This document shows positions 23,091-31,644 of a DNA stretch of 64,000 nt, piece by piece; positions within the stretch are counted from its first letter, which is position 1, and each line of letters starts with the position of its first letter. The notes under the pieces were generated by a model, which was not told where the DNA came from, ran no database searches, and worked only from the letters and a program-made list of their open reading frames with translations. Origin of the DNA: CALNYS01 sp942490855 (GTDB taxonomy: Bacteria; Planctomycetota; Phycisphaerae; Phycisphaerales; UBA1924); NCBI GenBank assembly GCA_942490855.1, contig CALNYS010000004.1, forward strand, positions 1,364,001 through 1,428,000. The letters are read 5' to 3'. A program made the position numbers and the translations under genes.

Positions 23091-23506
23091 TGGACCCATC
23101 GGGAATCATCCCCGTGCTCGCCAGCGTCGGCGCCCTCCTGGGCGCTTTCGCCGCGTGGCGCAAGGCCCTCGCCACGGCGCGCAAGACCGAGTCCGACGCC
23201 CGCTACCAGGACGCCCAGGCGGGCATGGCCGTGCGGTCCAAACAGCTCGTGGAGCTCGACAAGCTCTGGGAAGCGATCGGGAGCATGCGCAAGACCTACG
23301 AGGCCGAGCGGCTCTCGTGGGCGAGCGAACGCGACAAGACGCACCAACGCCACGAGCTCGAGCGCGCCCAGTGGGACCGCGAGCTCGAGGAGTGCCGCAC
23401 CGACCGGACGAACCTCCGCATCGAGGTCACAGAGCTCAAACAACGCGTCGCCCACCTCGAGGACGAGGAGAGACGCCGCGAAGACACCAAGGAGAACGCC
23501 GCATGA
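23090..23506 (+). CDS. Possible inner-membrane spanin-like protein
   Basis: 138 residues. N-terminal hydrophobic helix (IIPVLASVGALLGAFAAW) followed by a long charged coiled coil through the C-terminus (KLWEAIGSMRKTYEAERLS, ELEECRTDRTNLRIEVTEL). Followed with 4-base overlap by a lipoprotein. That pair layout matches inner and outer spanins (Rz/Rz1) of phages of diderm hosts; planctomycetes have an outer membrane. The evidence is topology and order only. Confidence 0.5.
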   Translation: MDPSGIIPVLASVGALLGAFAAWRKALATARKTESDARYQDAQAGMAVRSKQLVELDKLWEAIGSMRKTYEAERLSWASERDKTHQRHELERAQWDRELEECRTDRTNLRIEVTELKQRVAHLEDEERRREDTKENAA

Positions 23507-23913
23507 AGACACTCGCCCTCTCCGCCGCCCTCACGCTCGGCGCCGCCGCCGCCCTCACCGCCGCTGTTGTCCCGCTCCAGGGCTGCGTCGGCGCCCAGAC
23601 CGCCGAGGACCCCACCCGGCTCTACAACGACGCGACGACCGCCTACTCCCTCGCGCTCGAGGTGCTCAACGAGCTGCGGGCGTCGGGGGCGATCAACGAC
23701 CGGGCGTGGAACGAGGAGTACCTCCCCGTCCTCCGCGCGACCGACGCGGCGCTCGACGACATGTACGCCCAGATGCAGGCCGGGGCGTCCGTCGACGCCC
23801 TGCGGACGATCAAGGCGGGCATCCTCACCGCGCTGCGCGAGGTGCGCGCGCGGGGGGTCGCCGGCGACGACGCGGACGGCCACCCGGGCGACGCCGACGC
23901 GGGGGGCGGCTAG
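23503..23913 (+). CDS. Lipoprotein, possible outer spanin
   Basis: 136 residues. Signal peptide with a lipobox-like end (VVPLQGC; Cys about 27), then a mostly helical domain (YSLALEVLNELRASG, VDALRTIKAGILTALREVR) and an acidic Gly/Asp tail. Coupled to the coiled-coil membrane protein upstream. Might be an outer spanin or a lipoprotein altering the lysogen surface. Confidence 0.5.
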   Translation: MKTLALSAALTLGAAAALTAAVVPLQGCVGAQTAEDPTRLYNDATTAYSLALEVLNELRASGAINDRAWNEEYLPVLRATDAALDDMYAQMQAGASVDALRTIKAGILTALREVRARGVAGDDADGHPGDADAGGG

Positions 23914-24111
23914 GTGGACCCCGCCACCCTCAGCCTCGGGCTCGCGCTCGCGGCCCGCCTGCTCGACGAGTTCGAGCGGGGGAGCCCGGCGCCGATCCCC
24001 GACGAGGTCCTCGAGGCCCGGACCGCGCTCCGCAAGGCGCAGCTCCGGCTCGCCGAGTCGCTCGCGCGGCCCGCCGACGCCGAACGGGACACCGCCCCCA
24101 CCCCCGACTGA
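23914..24111 (+). CDS. Small hypothetical protein
   Basis: 65 residues from a GTG immediately after the preceding TAG. Amphipathic helices (LSLGLALAARLLDEFE, RTALRKAQLRLAESL) and an acidic tail. Followed by a terminator, so it closes a short 23.0-24.1 kb operon. Function unknown. Confidence 0.45.
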   Translation: MDPATLSLGLALAARLLDEFERGSPAPIPDEVLEARTALRKAQLRLAESLARPADAERDTAPTPD

Positions 24112-24115
24112 GCCG

Positions 24116-24150
24116 GCGCGCCGTCGCGGAGACGCGGCGGGGCGCTTTTT
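24116..24150 (+). terminator. Rho-independent terminator
   Basis: Twelve-position stem with one mismatch and one G-U pair (GCGCGCCGTCGC at 24116-24127, GCGGCGGGGCGC at 24134-24145), 6-base loop, followed by TTTTT. Confidence 0.75.
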
Positions 24151-24186
24151 CACCACACGGCCGGCGACGCCGGCGGAGGCTGACGC

Positions 24187-24465
24187 ATGGACTGGCGAAA
24201 CGCTACGAACACGCTGCTCGACTGGCTCGCGCAGAACCTCACCCGCCCCACGATCCAGCGGTACGTCCGCCACTGGCTCTTCGTCATCTTCGGGGCGCTC
24301 GGGTGGGCGGTCGACGGGCCCGACACCGCGCTCTTTAGCGCCGCGATCGCGGCCGCGGTGAGCACATACCTGTCCTCGCGCAACGAGAAGAAGGTCGTCA
24401 CGACGACGCGCGTCGAGACCATCCGCAACATGAACGCGAGCCACACACCCGGCGGGGAGGGCTGA
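24187..24465 (+). CDS. Holin-like membrane protein
   Basis: 92 residues. Soluble N-terminal helix (LLDWLAQNLTRPTIQRYV), then two close hydrophobic segments (HWLFVIFGALGWAV and ALFSAAIAAAVSTYL) and a charged tail (SSRNEKKVV). The length and topology suit a phage holin, and a terminator separates it from the upstream operon. No endolysin gene was recognized nearby, so the assignment stays tentative. Confidence 0.45.
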   Translation: MDWRNATNTLLDWLAQNLTRPTIQRYVRHWLFVIFGALGWAVDGPDTALFSAAIAAAVSTYLSSRNEKKVVTTTRVETIRNMNASHTPGGEG

Positions 24466-24468
24466 GCT

Positions 24469-27126
24469 ATGTCCGAGTCCGCGTTCCCCGTTGTGGGCGC
24501 CCACCGTTTTTCGGACGCGACCGACCTCACCACCTACGGCGTGGACAACGAGGCGTGCTGGGACCTCCGCGCCAGCGGGACCGTCTCCTACGCCGCCGAC
24601 CCCGTCAGCGGAGACCGCAAGGTGCTCCGCCTCGACGGCAGCGCCGGGGAATCGGTCGTCTACTTCAAGCGCGCCTCGCGCTCGCTCGGCACGCCCAACA
24701 GCGCCGAGATCGACGCGTTCAGCGAGTCGTGGTACGCCGGGCGCCTGCACGTCGCCGCCGCCGCCCTCACCGGCGGCACGGGGCGTCTCGAGGTCGCGCT
24801 CATGGGCAACTCCACCTCCAGCGGGCGATGGCGGCTCGAGGTCTACCCCGATGGGGCGCTCGGTCTCAACGAGGGCGGGGGCGGGCCGAGCATCAAGACC
24901 AGCGCCGGCGCCGTCACGCTCGGCCAGTGGGTCAGCGTGAGATGGAAGATCAAGACCGGCGGTGCGGGCGCCGGGCGCCTCGTGCTGAGCTACTACGACG
25001 GCGTCAGCGACGATCCCGACGACTTCACCGACCTCGACTCGGGCGCCATCAGCGTCAACACCGAATCGCTCCAGTTCATCGGCGCCTCTTCAGATCAGGC
25101 GGGGACCGTCACCGGGACGTCCCTCGTCGAGTGGGACTGGATCGGCTCGGCGTCGCGCCTCACGCTCGACGCCGGGCTCACCGACGACGAGATGTGGGCC
25201 CGCTGCGCCTACGATCCGTTCTACGCCTTCGGCGTGCGCGAGCCCTCCGCCTCCGGCGCGACGCTGCACGTCCACGCGCAGGCGGACGAGTACGACACGA
25301 CCGACGTGATCCGCTACTCCGTCCACGACGCCGCCGACGGCGGGGGCTCGGAAGTAGACACCGGCTCCGTGGCGGTCAGCGCCCTCGACGCGACGTACCG
25401 CAACGCCTTCGAGGCCGTCACCGGGCTCAGCGCCGACACCCAGCACTCGGTCCGCTTCACCGTCACCAACGCCGCGGGGAGCGTCACCCGCGCCACCAGC
25501 GGGTGGTTCAACTTCAAGACCCTGCCCTCGACCGGCGCCCAGCCGCGCACGATCCGCCTCGCCGTCGTCACCCAGCACATGAGCAACGGGCAGCGCAAGC
25601 CCTACACCGCCTACCAGTCGCTCCTGGCGTACCTCGCGGGAACGGGCGAGAGCGTGGACCTGTTCGTCTCGCTGGGCAAGCTCAACCGCATCGACAACAA
25701 CGGCGACCGCGCCCCCGCCACCACCGAGGCGAAGGTCTACCAGAGCCACCGGCAGGGCTTCAACGACGCCCTCCGCGTGCTCGGCCAGATGGCGGCCGCG
25801 TGGCTGCACATCCAGAACGACTACGACGCCGGGCCCACCAACTGGGGCGGCTACTACGACGGCAGCGCCACGACCGTCGCGTCGCAGGACACCACCTACG
25901 ACTACGACAACACCGGCTCGGGCGGCGACCGCGGCGACCAGCTCACCCTCGACCAGGCGCACACGCTGGCGGTGGCGGCGTGGGACGGGCTGTTCAAGGA
26001 CGGCTTCGACTACACGCAGACCGCCACCGCCGTCGGGGGCGACGGCGTCCGCTCGTTCGCCATCGGCGCCCGCACGCGGCTGGTGCTCGTCGAGGAGCGG
26101 CAGTTCCGCGACGACCCCGCGGGCGAGTCCCCCTCGTGCCTCGGGTCTACCCAGCTCGCCGAGCTCAAGGCGGAGCTGGCGGCGGCGACCGAGGACATCA
26201 TCCTCGTCGCCTTCGCCACCCAGCCGGGCCGCGAGGACAACCCCACCGACGCCTTCGGCGGCGCGTACTTCGCCGAGCGGAACGACCTGCTCGACGACAT
26301 CGTCGCCAACGTCTCGAGCGACAAGAAGGTCGTGTTCGTGGGGTCGGGCAAGACCGTCCCCTCGCTCACCGAGACGCTGGGCGAGGGCATCACCGGCGCC
26401 GAGGGGTCGGCCATCGGCCCGTGCGTGCTGGCGTGCCCCACCGCGGGCCGGGCCAACGGGTACACCGACGCCGACTTCGTCGATACCGGCGTGCTCAAGA
26501 CGGGCGTGCGGAAGGTCTACCGGGCCCTCCCCGACGAGGACAGCGAGCAGAACGACATCGTGGACCCCGTCACCGGCGCCACGCAGGGCTTCGCCGACGC
26601 GGACAACCTCGCGGGCGTCACGCTCATCGACATCAACGAGGCGACTGGCGCCATGCGCGTGCGCGTGGTGGACGGGTGGAGCGGGTCGCTGCTCTCGGAC
26701 AACCTCGCGGGCGACTTCGACGACACGATCGCGCTCGTCGCGGCGTCGTCGTCGGTCCCCGTGCTCGGGACGCCCGTGGTCGCGGCGCTCACCGACACCA
26801 CCGCGGGCGTGGCGGCGGCGACGACGGTCACGACGGGCGTGGTCCACGGCGTCGTGACGGACTCGGCGACGGCGCCATCGGTCGCGCAGATCAAGGCCGG
26901 GCAGGACCACACGGGCTCGGACGCCGACGCGCACTTTGACGCCCGCGTCGAGGCCAGCGGCTTCGCCCGCGCCGACTTCGCGGGGCTCACCGACGAGACC
27001 GCCTACTACGCCCACCTCGTGCAGACCGACGCCGGGGGCGGCGTCTCCAACGTCGCCACCACCGCCGAGTTCACCACCGCGGCGATCCCCGCCGTGACCG
27101 GGAGGGCCCGTAACTCCTTCCTGTGA
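24469..27126 (+). CDS. LamG/Fn3/PhoD-like phage surface or tail protein
   Basis: 885 residues. About residues 15-240 resemble a LamG/concanavalin-like jelly roll (GRWRLEVYPDGALGLNE, VRWKIKTGG). A fibronectin-III-like module follows (TQHSVRFTVTNAAGSVT). About 360-650 follows the order of PhoD-type metallophosphatases: DLFVSLGKLNRID, YQSHRQGFNDALRVL, WLHIQNDYDAGPTNWGG, RTRLVLVEERQFRDD, LGSTQLAELKAELAA. Metal ligands of active PhoD (LGD and WDDHD-type motifs) are replaced here by LGK and QNDYD, so catalysis is doubtful. A second Fn3-like module ends the protein. Likely a virion or host-surface-binding protein, unusually located before terminase. Confidence 0.6.
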   Translation: MSESAFPVVGAHRFSDATDLTTYGVDNEACWDLRASGTVSYAADPVSGDRKVLRLDGSAGESVVYFKRASRSLGTPNSAEIDAFSESWYAGRLHVAAAALTGGTGRLEVALMGNSTSSGRWRLEVYPDGALGLNEGGGGPSIKTSAGAVTLGQWVSVRWKIKTGGAGAGRLVLSYYDGVSDDPDDFTDLDSGAISVNTESLQFIGASSDQAGTVTGTSLVEWDWIGSASRLTLDAGLTDDEMWARCAYDPFYAFGVREPSASGATLHVHAQADEYDTTDVIRYSVHDAADGGGSEVDTGSVAVSALDATYRNAFEAVTGLSADTQHSVRFTVTNAAGSVTRATSGWFNFKTLPSTGAQPRTIRLAVVTQHMSNGQRKPYTAYQSLLAYLAGTGESVDLFVSLGKLNRIDNNGDRAPATTEAKVYQSHRQGFNDALRVLGQMAAAWLHIQNDYDAGPTNWGGYYDGSATTVASQDTTYDYDNTGSGGDRGDQLTLDQAHTLAVAAWDGLFKDGFDYTQTATAVGGDGVRSFAIGARTRLVLVEERQFRDDPAGESPSCLGSTQLAELKAELAAATEDIILVAFATQPGREDNPTDAFGGAYFAERNDLLDDIVANVSSDKKVVFVGSGKTVPSLTETLGEGITGAEGSAIGPCVLACPTAGRANGYTDADFVDTGVLKTGVRKVYRALPDEDSEQNDIVDPVTGATQGFADADNLAGVTLIDINEATGAMRVRVVDGWSGSLLSDNLAGDFDDTIALVAASSSVPVLGTPVVAALTDTTAGVAAATTVTTGVVHGVVTDSATAPSVAQIKAGQDHTGSDADAHFDARVEASGFARADFAGLTDETAYYAHLVQTDAGGGVSNVATTAEFTTAAIPAVTGRARNSFL

Positions 27127-29582
27127 CGCCCGGAGACCCCGCCCTGCCCCCGCCCGCGCCCAATCCCAGAAAGAAACGACCCGCCGCCGCGAAGAAGAAG
27201 ACGGCGCGGTCGCCTGCGCGCACCAAGAAGACGACGGCCAAGAAGACGAGCGCCCGCAAGAAAGCCGCCGCCAAGAAGCCCGCCGCCCGCAAGAAGGCCG
27301 CCGCGAAGACGCCCCCCCGCAAGGCCGCCGCCCGCAAGGCCGCCGCCCGCAAGGCCCCCGCGAAGAAGAAGACGCCCCCCGCCGGCGGCGCGTGGAACGA
27401 AGCCCCGCCCCGCCCCGCCCCGGCCCCGCGCTCGGCCGAGGCGCTCAAGTACGACCGCCACAAGGAACAGGCCCGCGAGACGCAGTCCGAGCAGTCGCGC
27501 AGCGGGCGCGACATCGGGAAGATCCCCGGCGTCGTCAGCCCCAGCCGCCGGGAGGAGTGCCGGCTGGACCTCAAGCTGTTCTGCGAGACGTACCTGCCCG
27601 ACGTCTTCTACCTCGGGTGGTCCCAGGACCACCTCGACCTGCTCCGCGACCTCGAGCGGGCGGTGCTGCTGGGCGAGCAGATCGTCTGCGCCATGCCCCG
27701 GGGCTCGGGCAAGACCTCGATCTTCGAGGCCGCGGCGCTGTGGGCCGTGCTCTACGGGCACTGCGTCTTCGTGATCGTGCTCGCCGCGGAGAACACCCTC
27801 GCCAAGAACATCCTCCGGTCGATCAAGTCGCAGATCGAGGACAACGACCTCCTCGAGCAAGACTTCCCCGCGGTGTGCCACCCGGTCCGCAAGCTCGAGG
27901 GGATCAACCAGCGGGCCGCGGGCCAGCTCTGCGAGGGCAGGCGGACGCACATCCGCTGGTCGGACGAGGAGATCGTCCTGCCCTCGATCCCGGGGTCGCC
28001 GGCGTCGGGGGCCATCATCCGCGTCTCGGGCCTCACCGGGTCCTTCCGCGGGGCGAAGTTCACCCGCCCCGACGGGCGGGTCGTGCGCCCCGACCTCGCG
28101 CTCGGCGACGACCCGCAGACCGACGAGAGCGCCCGGTCGCCCTCCCAGTGCGACGCGCGCGAGCGGATCTTCGAGGGCGCCGTGCTCGGGCTCGCCGGCC
28201 CGGGCAAGCGCATCGCGTGCCTGATCGCCGTGACCGTCGTCGTGCCCGGCGACCTCTCGGACCGCCTGCTCGACACCGAGACCCGGCCTGAGTGGCAGGG
28301 TCGCCGCGCCAAGCTGGTGTACACCTTCCCCCAGGGGGAAGAGGCCGAGGTCCTGTGGGACCAGTACCGGGCCACACGCGAGGAGGGGCTGCGGGCGGGC
28401 AAGGGGCTCGCCCCGGCGACGGCGTTCTACCGGAAGCACCGCAAGAAGATGGACGCCGGCGCCGTCGTGGGGTGGGCGGAGCGGTACGTCAAGGAGGGCG
28501 ACAAGCGGGTGAAGGAGCTCTCGGCGCTCCAGCACGCGATGAACCTGCGGTTCAAGAACGAAGAATCGTTCTTCGCCGAGTACCAGAACGAGCCCATCGA
28601 CCCCAACGCCGGGCTCAACGACAACGCGCTGACGGTCGAGCAGATCCTCGCGCTCGCGTCGTCGTGCCCGCGCGGCGTCGTCCCGCACGAGGCGTCCACG
28701 CTCACCGCGTTCATCGACGTGCAGGGCAACTCGCTCTGGTGGGTCGTGTGCGCGTGGTCGGCGGACTTCACCGGCTGGGTGATCGACTACGGGACGGACC
28801 CCGAGCCCCGTACCGACTACTACACCCTCAAGGACGTGGAGAAGAAGGGCCTCAAGACCCTCGTGCCCGACGGGGCCGGCGGGGTGATGAGGCGGGCGGG
28901 CGCCGAGGCGGCGTGGTTCGCGGGGTTCGAGCGGCTGGGGGAGCGGCTCCTGGCCCGCGAGTGGCGAGACGAGCTGGGGGGCGTCCACACCGTCACCCAG
29001 CTCCTGATCGACGCCAACTGGTCGCAGTCGAAGGACACGATCCACCGCTGGTGCCGCTCGACCCTGCACCGGGGCAAGGTCAACCCGTGCCACGGGCGGT
29101 TCGTGGGCGCGACGCGCGGGGCGCTCATGCAGGCGGCGCGCAAGCGGGGCGAGAAGATGGGCCTCAACTGGCGCGTCCCCCCGCTGGCCGGCGGTCGGGT
29201 CATCCGGCACGTCGTCTTCGACACCAACGCCTGGAAGAGCTTCGTCGCCGAGCGCCTGCGGGCGCCGGAGGGCTCGCCGGGGACGCTGCGGCTCTTCGAC
29301 CCGGGCAAGCGCCCCGACCTGCACCGCGTCCTGGCCGAGAACCTCACCGCAGAAACGCCCACGCTCGTCGAGGCGCGGGGCATCCGCGTCGAGGAGTGGG
29401 TCCACGCCAACAAGAGCCGCGACAACCACTACCTCGACGGCGTCGTCGGGTGCGCCGTCGCCGCGTCGATGTCCGGCTGCCTGCTCGGCGGCGAGGGCGA
29501 GGTCCGCGTGCGGAGGAAGCGACAGCGCAAGAGCGCCAGCGCGATGCAGAACGCGGCGCGGGCGAGGAGGAGGTCCGCGTGA
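27123..29582 (+). CDS. terL: Terminase large subunit with histone-H1-like N-tail
   Basis: 819 residues. Residues about 15-85 are a Lys/Ala/Pro repeat tail (TARKK-, AAAKKPAARKK-type units) like histone H1 or bacterial Hc1. The motor follows: Walker A CAMPRGSGKTS (about 190), Walker-B-like LALGDDPQTDES (about 325). The nuclease domain has FIDVQGNSLWWV (about 530) and NKSRDNHYLDGVVG (about 765). The enzyme packages phage DNA into proheads. The GTG start overlaps the previous stop codon; third-position GC is high throughout the tail, so the tail is genuinely translated. Small subunit was not recognized. Confidence 0.88.
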   Translation: MTPGDPALPPPAPNPRKKRPAAAKKKTARSPARTKKTTAKKTSARKKAAAKKPAARKKAAAKTPPRKAAARKAAARKAPAKKKTPPAGGAWNEAPPRPAPAPRSAEALKYDRHKEQARETQSEQSRSGRDIGKIPGVVSPSRREECRLDLKLFCETYLPDVFYLGWSQDHLDLLRDLERAVLLGEQIVCAMPRGSGKTSIFEAAALWAVLYGHCVFVIVLAAENTLAKNILRSIKSQIEDNDLLEQDFPAVCHPVRKLEGINQRAAGQLCEGRRTHIRWSDEEIVLPSIPGSPASGAIIRVSGLTGSFRGAKFTRPDGRVVRPDLALGDDPQTDESARSPSQCDARERIFEGAVLGLAGPGKRIACLIAVTVVVPGDLSDRLLDTETRPEWQGRRAKLVYTFPQGEEAEVLWDQYRATREEGLRAGKGLAPATAFYRKHRKKMDAGAVVGWAERYVKEGDKRVKELSALQHAMNLRFKNEESFFAEYQNEPIDPNAGLNDNALTVEQILALASSCPRGVVPHEASTLTAFIDVQGNSLWWVVCAWSADFTGWVIDYGTDPEPRTDYYTLKDVEKKGLKTLVPDGAGGVMRRAGAEAAWFAGFERLGERLLAREWRDELGGVHTVTQLLIDANWSQSKDTIHRWCRSTLHRGKVNPCHGRFVGATRGALMQAARKRGEKMGLNWRVPPLAGGRVIRHVVFDTNAWKSFVAERLRAPEGSPGTLRLFDPGKRPDLHRVLAENLTAETPTLVEARGIRVEEWVHANKSRDNHYLDGVVGCAVAASMSGCLLGGEGEVRVRRKRQRKSASAMQNAARARRRSA

Positions 29583-29779
29583 GCGAGCAAACGCCCCGTG
29601 CGCAGAAGCCAAAGCCCGATCCCGAGGACGTGATCGGCGTCTCCTGCCCGTGGTGCGGGTGCGGGCACGCGCCCGTCCTCGAGACGCGCAAGTACCCCGG
29701 CGGGCTCACCCGGCGCCACCGCGAGTGCCGCAACTGCGAGCGGCGGTTCATCACGAACGAGCGCGTGCAGGGGGCGTGA
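29579..29779 (+). CDS. NrdR-type zinc-ribbon protein
   Basis: 66 residues from a GTG. The sequence SCPWCGCGHAPVLETRKY, then RRHRECRNCERRFITNERV, matches the N-terminal zinc ribbon of the nucleotide-reductase repressor NrdR (CPxC, R-R-R-E-C-x-x-C, RFxTxER), but the ATP-cone domain is missing. In phages such stand-alone ribbons may bind DNA or a partner. Last gene before intergenic element B. Confidence 0.65.
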   Translation: MSEQTPRAQKPKPDPEDVIGVSCPWCGCGHAPVLETRKYPGGLTRRHRECRNCERRFITNERVQGA

Positions 29780-29788
29780 CGGAACGCA

Positions 29789-29870
29789 AAAACCCCTACA
29801 TCTAGGGGAGAGTTTGCGACAGTCGGCCCCCGCGTCTTGAACGCGGACGCGCGCCGGGTATCACGAGGGT
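29789..29870. repeat. Intergenic element B
   Basis: Perfect hairpin CCCCTA-CATC-TAGGGG preceded by an A-run, then GAGTTTGCGAC (29810-29820, exact complement of an 11-mer in element A at 22946-22956), then GGGTATCACGAGGG. It precedes the head gene operon and could hold a late promoter. On the minus strand the hairpin is followed by TTTTTGCG, so it could also stop antisense transcription. Confidence 0.45.
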
Positions 29871-29914
29871 GTGAGCGCCGCACGGACGCGGCCTCCGCGC
29901 AAGGACGCGCCCTC

Positions 29915-30127
29915 ATGCCGGCCGACCCCGACGCCATCGAGAACGCCATCGAGACCGCGGCGGTCGGTCCGCGCAAGGTGGAGGCCGACGGCCAGCGCGT
30001 TGAGGCCCACTCGCTCGCGGACCAGATCAAGGCCGCGGAGTACGCGCGCAACCGGCAGGCCGCATCCGCCGGCGGCATTGGCATCCGCTTCTTCAAGACC
30101 CGCAACGGGGGGGCCCGGCTGTCGTGA
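29915..30127 (+). CDS. Small head protein before portal (gpW-like position)
   Basis: 70 residues. It reads DPDAIENAIETAAVGPRKV, VEAHSLADQIKAAEYARN and GIGIRFFKTRNGG. Small proteins of this size with a HSLxDxIxA motif occur between terminase and the lambda-type portal in many siphoviruses (gpW-like joining or DUF family). The ATG at 29915 is chosen because the conserved part starts there. Overlaps the portal gene by 4 bases. Confidence 0.65.
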   Translation: MPADPDAIENAIETAAVGPRKVEADGQRVEAHSLADQIKAAEYARNRQAASAGGIGIRFFKTRNGGARLS

Positions 30128-31644
30128 GAGGCTCGAAGCTCACGCCCGTGACGCCCCGCTCGCGTTCGGCCAGCGCCGACGTGAAGGCCGCCACCACGCG
30201 CCGGGGCCGTCAGCCCGTCGCGGCCGGCGTCGTCGCGGGCGAGTACGACGGCGCGTCGTCGGACCGCGGGCAGGTCAACCACTGGCGCCACGCGCAGGGG
30301 TACGCCCCCAACGTCGCCGCCAACCCGCACGACCGGGCCATCCTCCGCAACCGCTGCCGGCACGAGGCCGCGAACAACTCCTACGCCGCGGGGATCATCC
30401 GCACCCTCGCCAACGACACCGTGGGCACCGGCCCCCGGCTCCAGATCGTCGGCGGCGACAACACGCTCAACCGGGAGGTCGAGCAGGCGTTCGCCCGCTT
30501 CCTCGCGGACATCGACGCCGCCCGCAAGCTCCGGCTCATGCGGGCCGCCAAGGTGCGCGACGGCGGGTGCTTCGGCGTGCTCACCGACAACGCCGCCCGC
30601 CCCACGCCCGTGAAGCTCGACCTCCGGCTCGTCGAGGACGAGCGCGTCTCGGACGCCTTCGTCTCCTCGCCAACGATCGGCGACGACCTGTGGGTCGAGG
30701 GGATCAGGTTCGACGCGAGCGACAACCCCGTCACCTACCGCGTCAGCAGGGAGCACCCCGGCGACGTGCGGCGGGTCTCGGGGGACGAGTACGACGACCT
30801 CCCCGCGTCGGTCGTCGTCCACTACTTCAACGCCGACCGCGTCGGGCAGGCCCGGGGCATCCCCGAGATGGCGCCCGCGATCCTGCTCTTTGCGCAGCTG
30901 CGCCGGCTCACGCTCGCGTCCCTCGACGCGGCCGAGGCCGCGGCCAACATCGCGCTGGCGATCCAGTCGAAGTTCCAGGCGGCCGACGGCGAGCCCGAGG
31001 CGCTCGATTCCTTCGACATCGTCGATCTCGAGCGCGGGCTCGCGACGATCATCCCCGAGGGCTGGGAGCTCAACCAGGTCCGCGCCGAGCACCCCTCGAC
31101 GCAGTACCAGGACTTCAAGCACGAGCTGCTCAACGAGATCGCCCGCTGCCTGAACATCCCCTACAACGTCGCCGCGGGCAACAGCTCGGACTACAACTAC
31201 GCCTCCGGCCGGCTCGACCACCAGCTCCACCACCGCACGATCCAGATCGAACGCAACACGCTCGCGAGCGTGGTCCTCGACCCGCTGCTGCGCGCGTGGC
31301 TCGACGAGATCAGCGCCCGCGGGCTCGACGTCATCGACCGCGCAGCCCGCAGCGCCCTCCCCGCCGACGGGCTCCCCGAGCACGCGTGGCACTGGGACGG
31401 CTTCAAGCACGTTGACCCGGTCAAGGAAGCCACCGCGGACCTCGTCCGCCTCCAGGCCCGCACGACCACGCTCGCGAGCGTCTACGCCGAGCAGGGCAAG
31501 GACTGGGACACCGAGATCGATCAGGCCGCCCGCGAGCGCGAAAAGCTCGTCTCGCTGGGCCTCATCCCAGCATCCGGCGAGCGCGACGGTTCCGCGTCCG
31601 CCGTCGCCGCGGCGCTCACCGCATCAATGGGGCCCGACGCATGA
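30124..31644 (+). CDS. Phage portal protein, lambda gpB family
   Basis: 506 residues from a GTG. Family features: VNHWRHAQGYAPN-type start, HEAANNSYAAGIIRTLAND with VGTGPRLQ, IRFDASDNPVTYRV, a VVHYFNADRVGQARGIPEM segment quoted in part, the long helix QLRRLTLASLDAAEAAANI, and LNEIARCLNIPYNVAAGNSSDYNYAS, quoted in part. It forms the dodecameric DNA channel at the prohead vertex and starts capsid assembly. Confidence 0.92.
   Translation: MRGSKLTPVTPRSRSASADVKAATTRRGRQPVAAGVVAGEYDGASSDRGQVNHWRHAQGYAPNVAANPHDRAILRNRCRHEAANNSYAAGIIRTLANDTVGTGPRLQIVGGDNTLNREVEQAFARFLADIDAARKLRLMRAAKVRDGGCFGVLTDNAARPTPVKLDLRLVEDERVSDAFVSSPTIGDDLWVEGIRFDASDNPVTYRVSREHPGDVRRVSGDEYDDLPASVVVHYFNADRVGQARGIPEMAPAILLFAQLRRLTLASLDAAEAAANIALAIQSKFQAADGEPEALDSFDIVDLERGLATIIPEGWELNQVRAEHPSTQYQDFKHELLNEIARCLNIPYNVAAGNSSDYNYASGRLDHQLHHRTIQIERNTLASVVLDPLLRAWLDEISARGLDVIDRAARSALPADGLPEHAWHWDGFKHVDPVKEATADLVRLQARTTTLASVYAEQGKDWDTEIDQAAREREKLVSLGLIPASGERDGSASAVAAALTASMGPDA

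Noticed and set aside
25090..27015. 641-codon minus-strand frame opposite the LamG/PhoD-like gene
   Set aside because: Repetitive Arg/Val/Gly composition typical of a shadow frame; no Shine-Dalgarno or motif.
27006..29612. 868-codon minus-strand frame across terminase
   Set aside because: Antisense of an unambiguous terminase with Walker motifs; compositionally biased and without domains.
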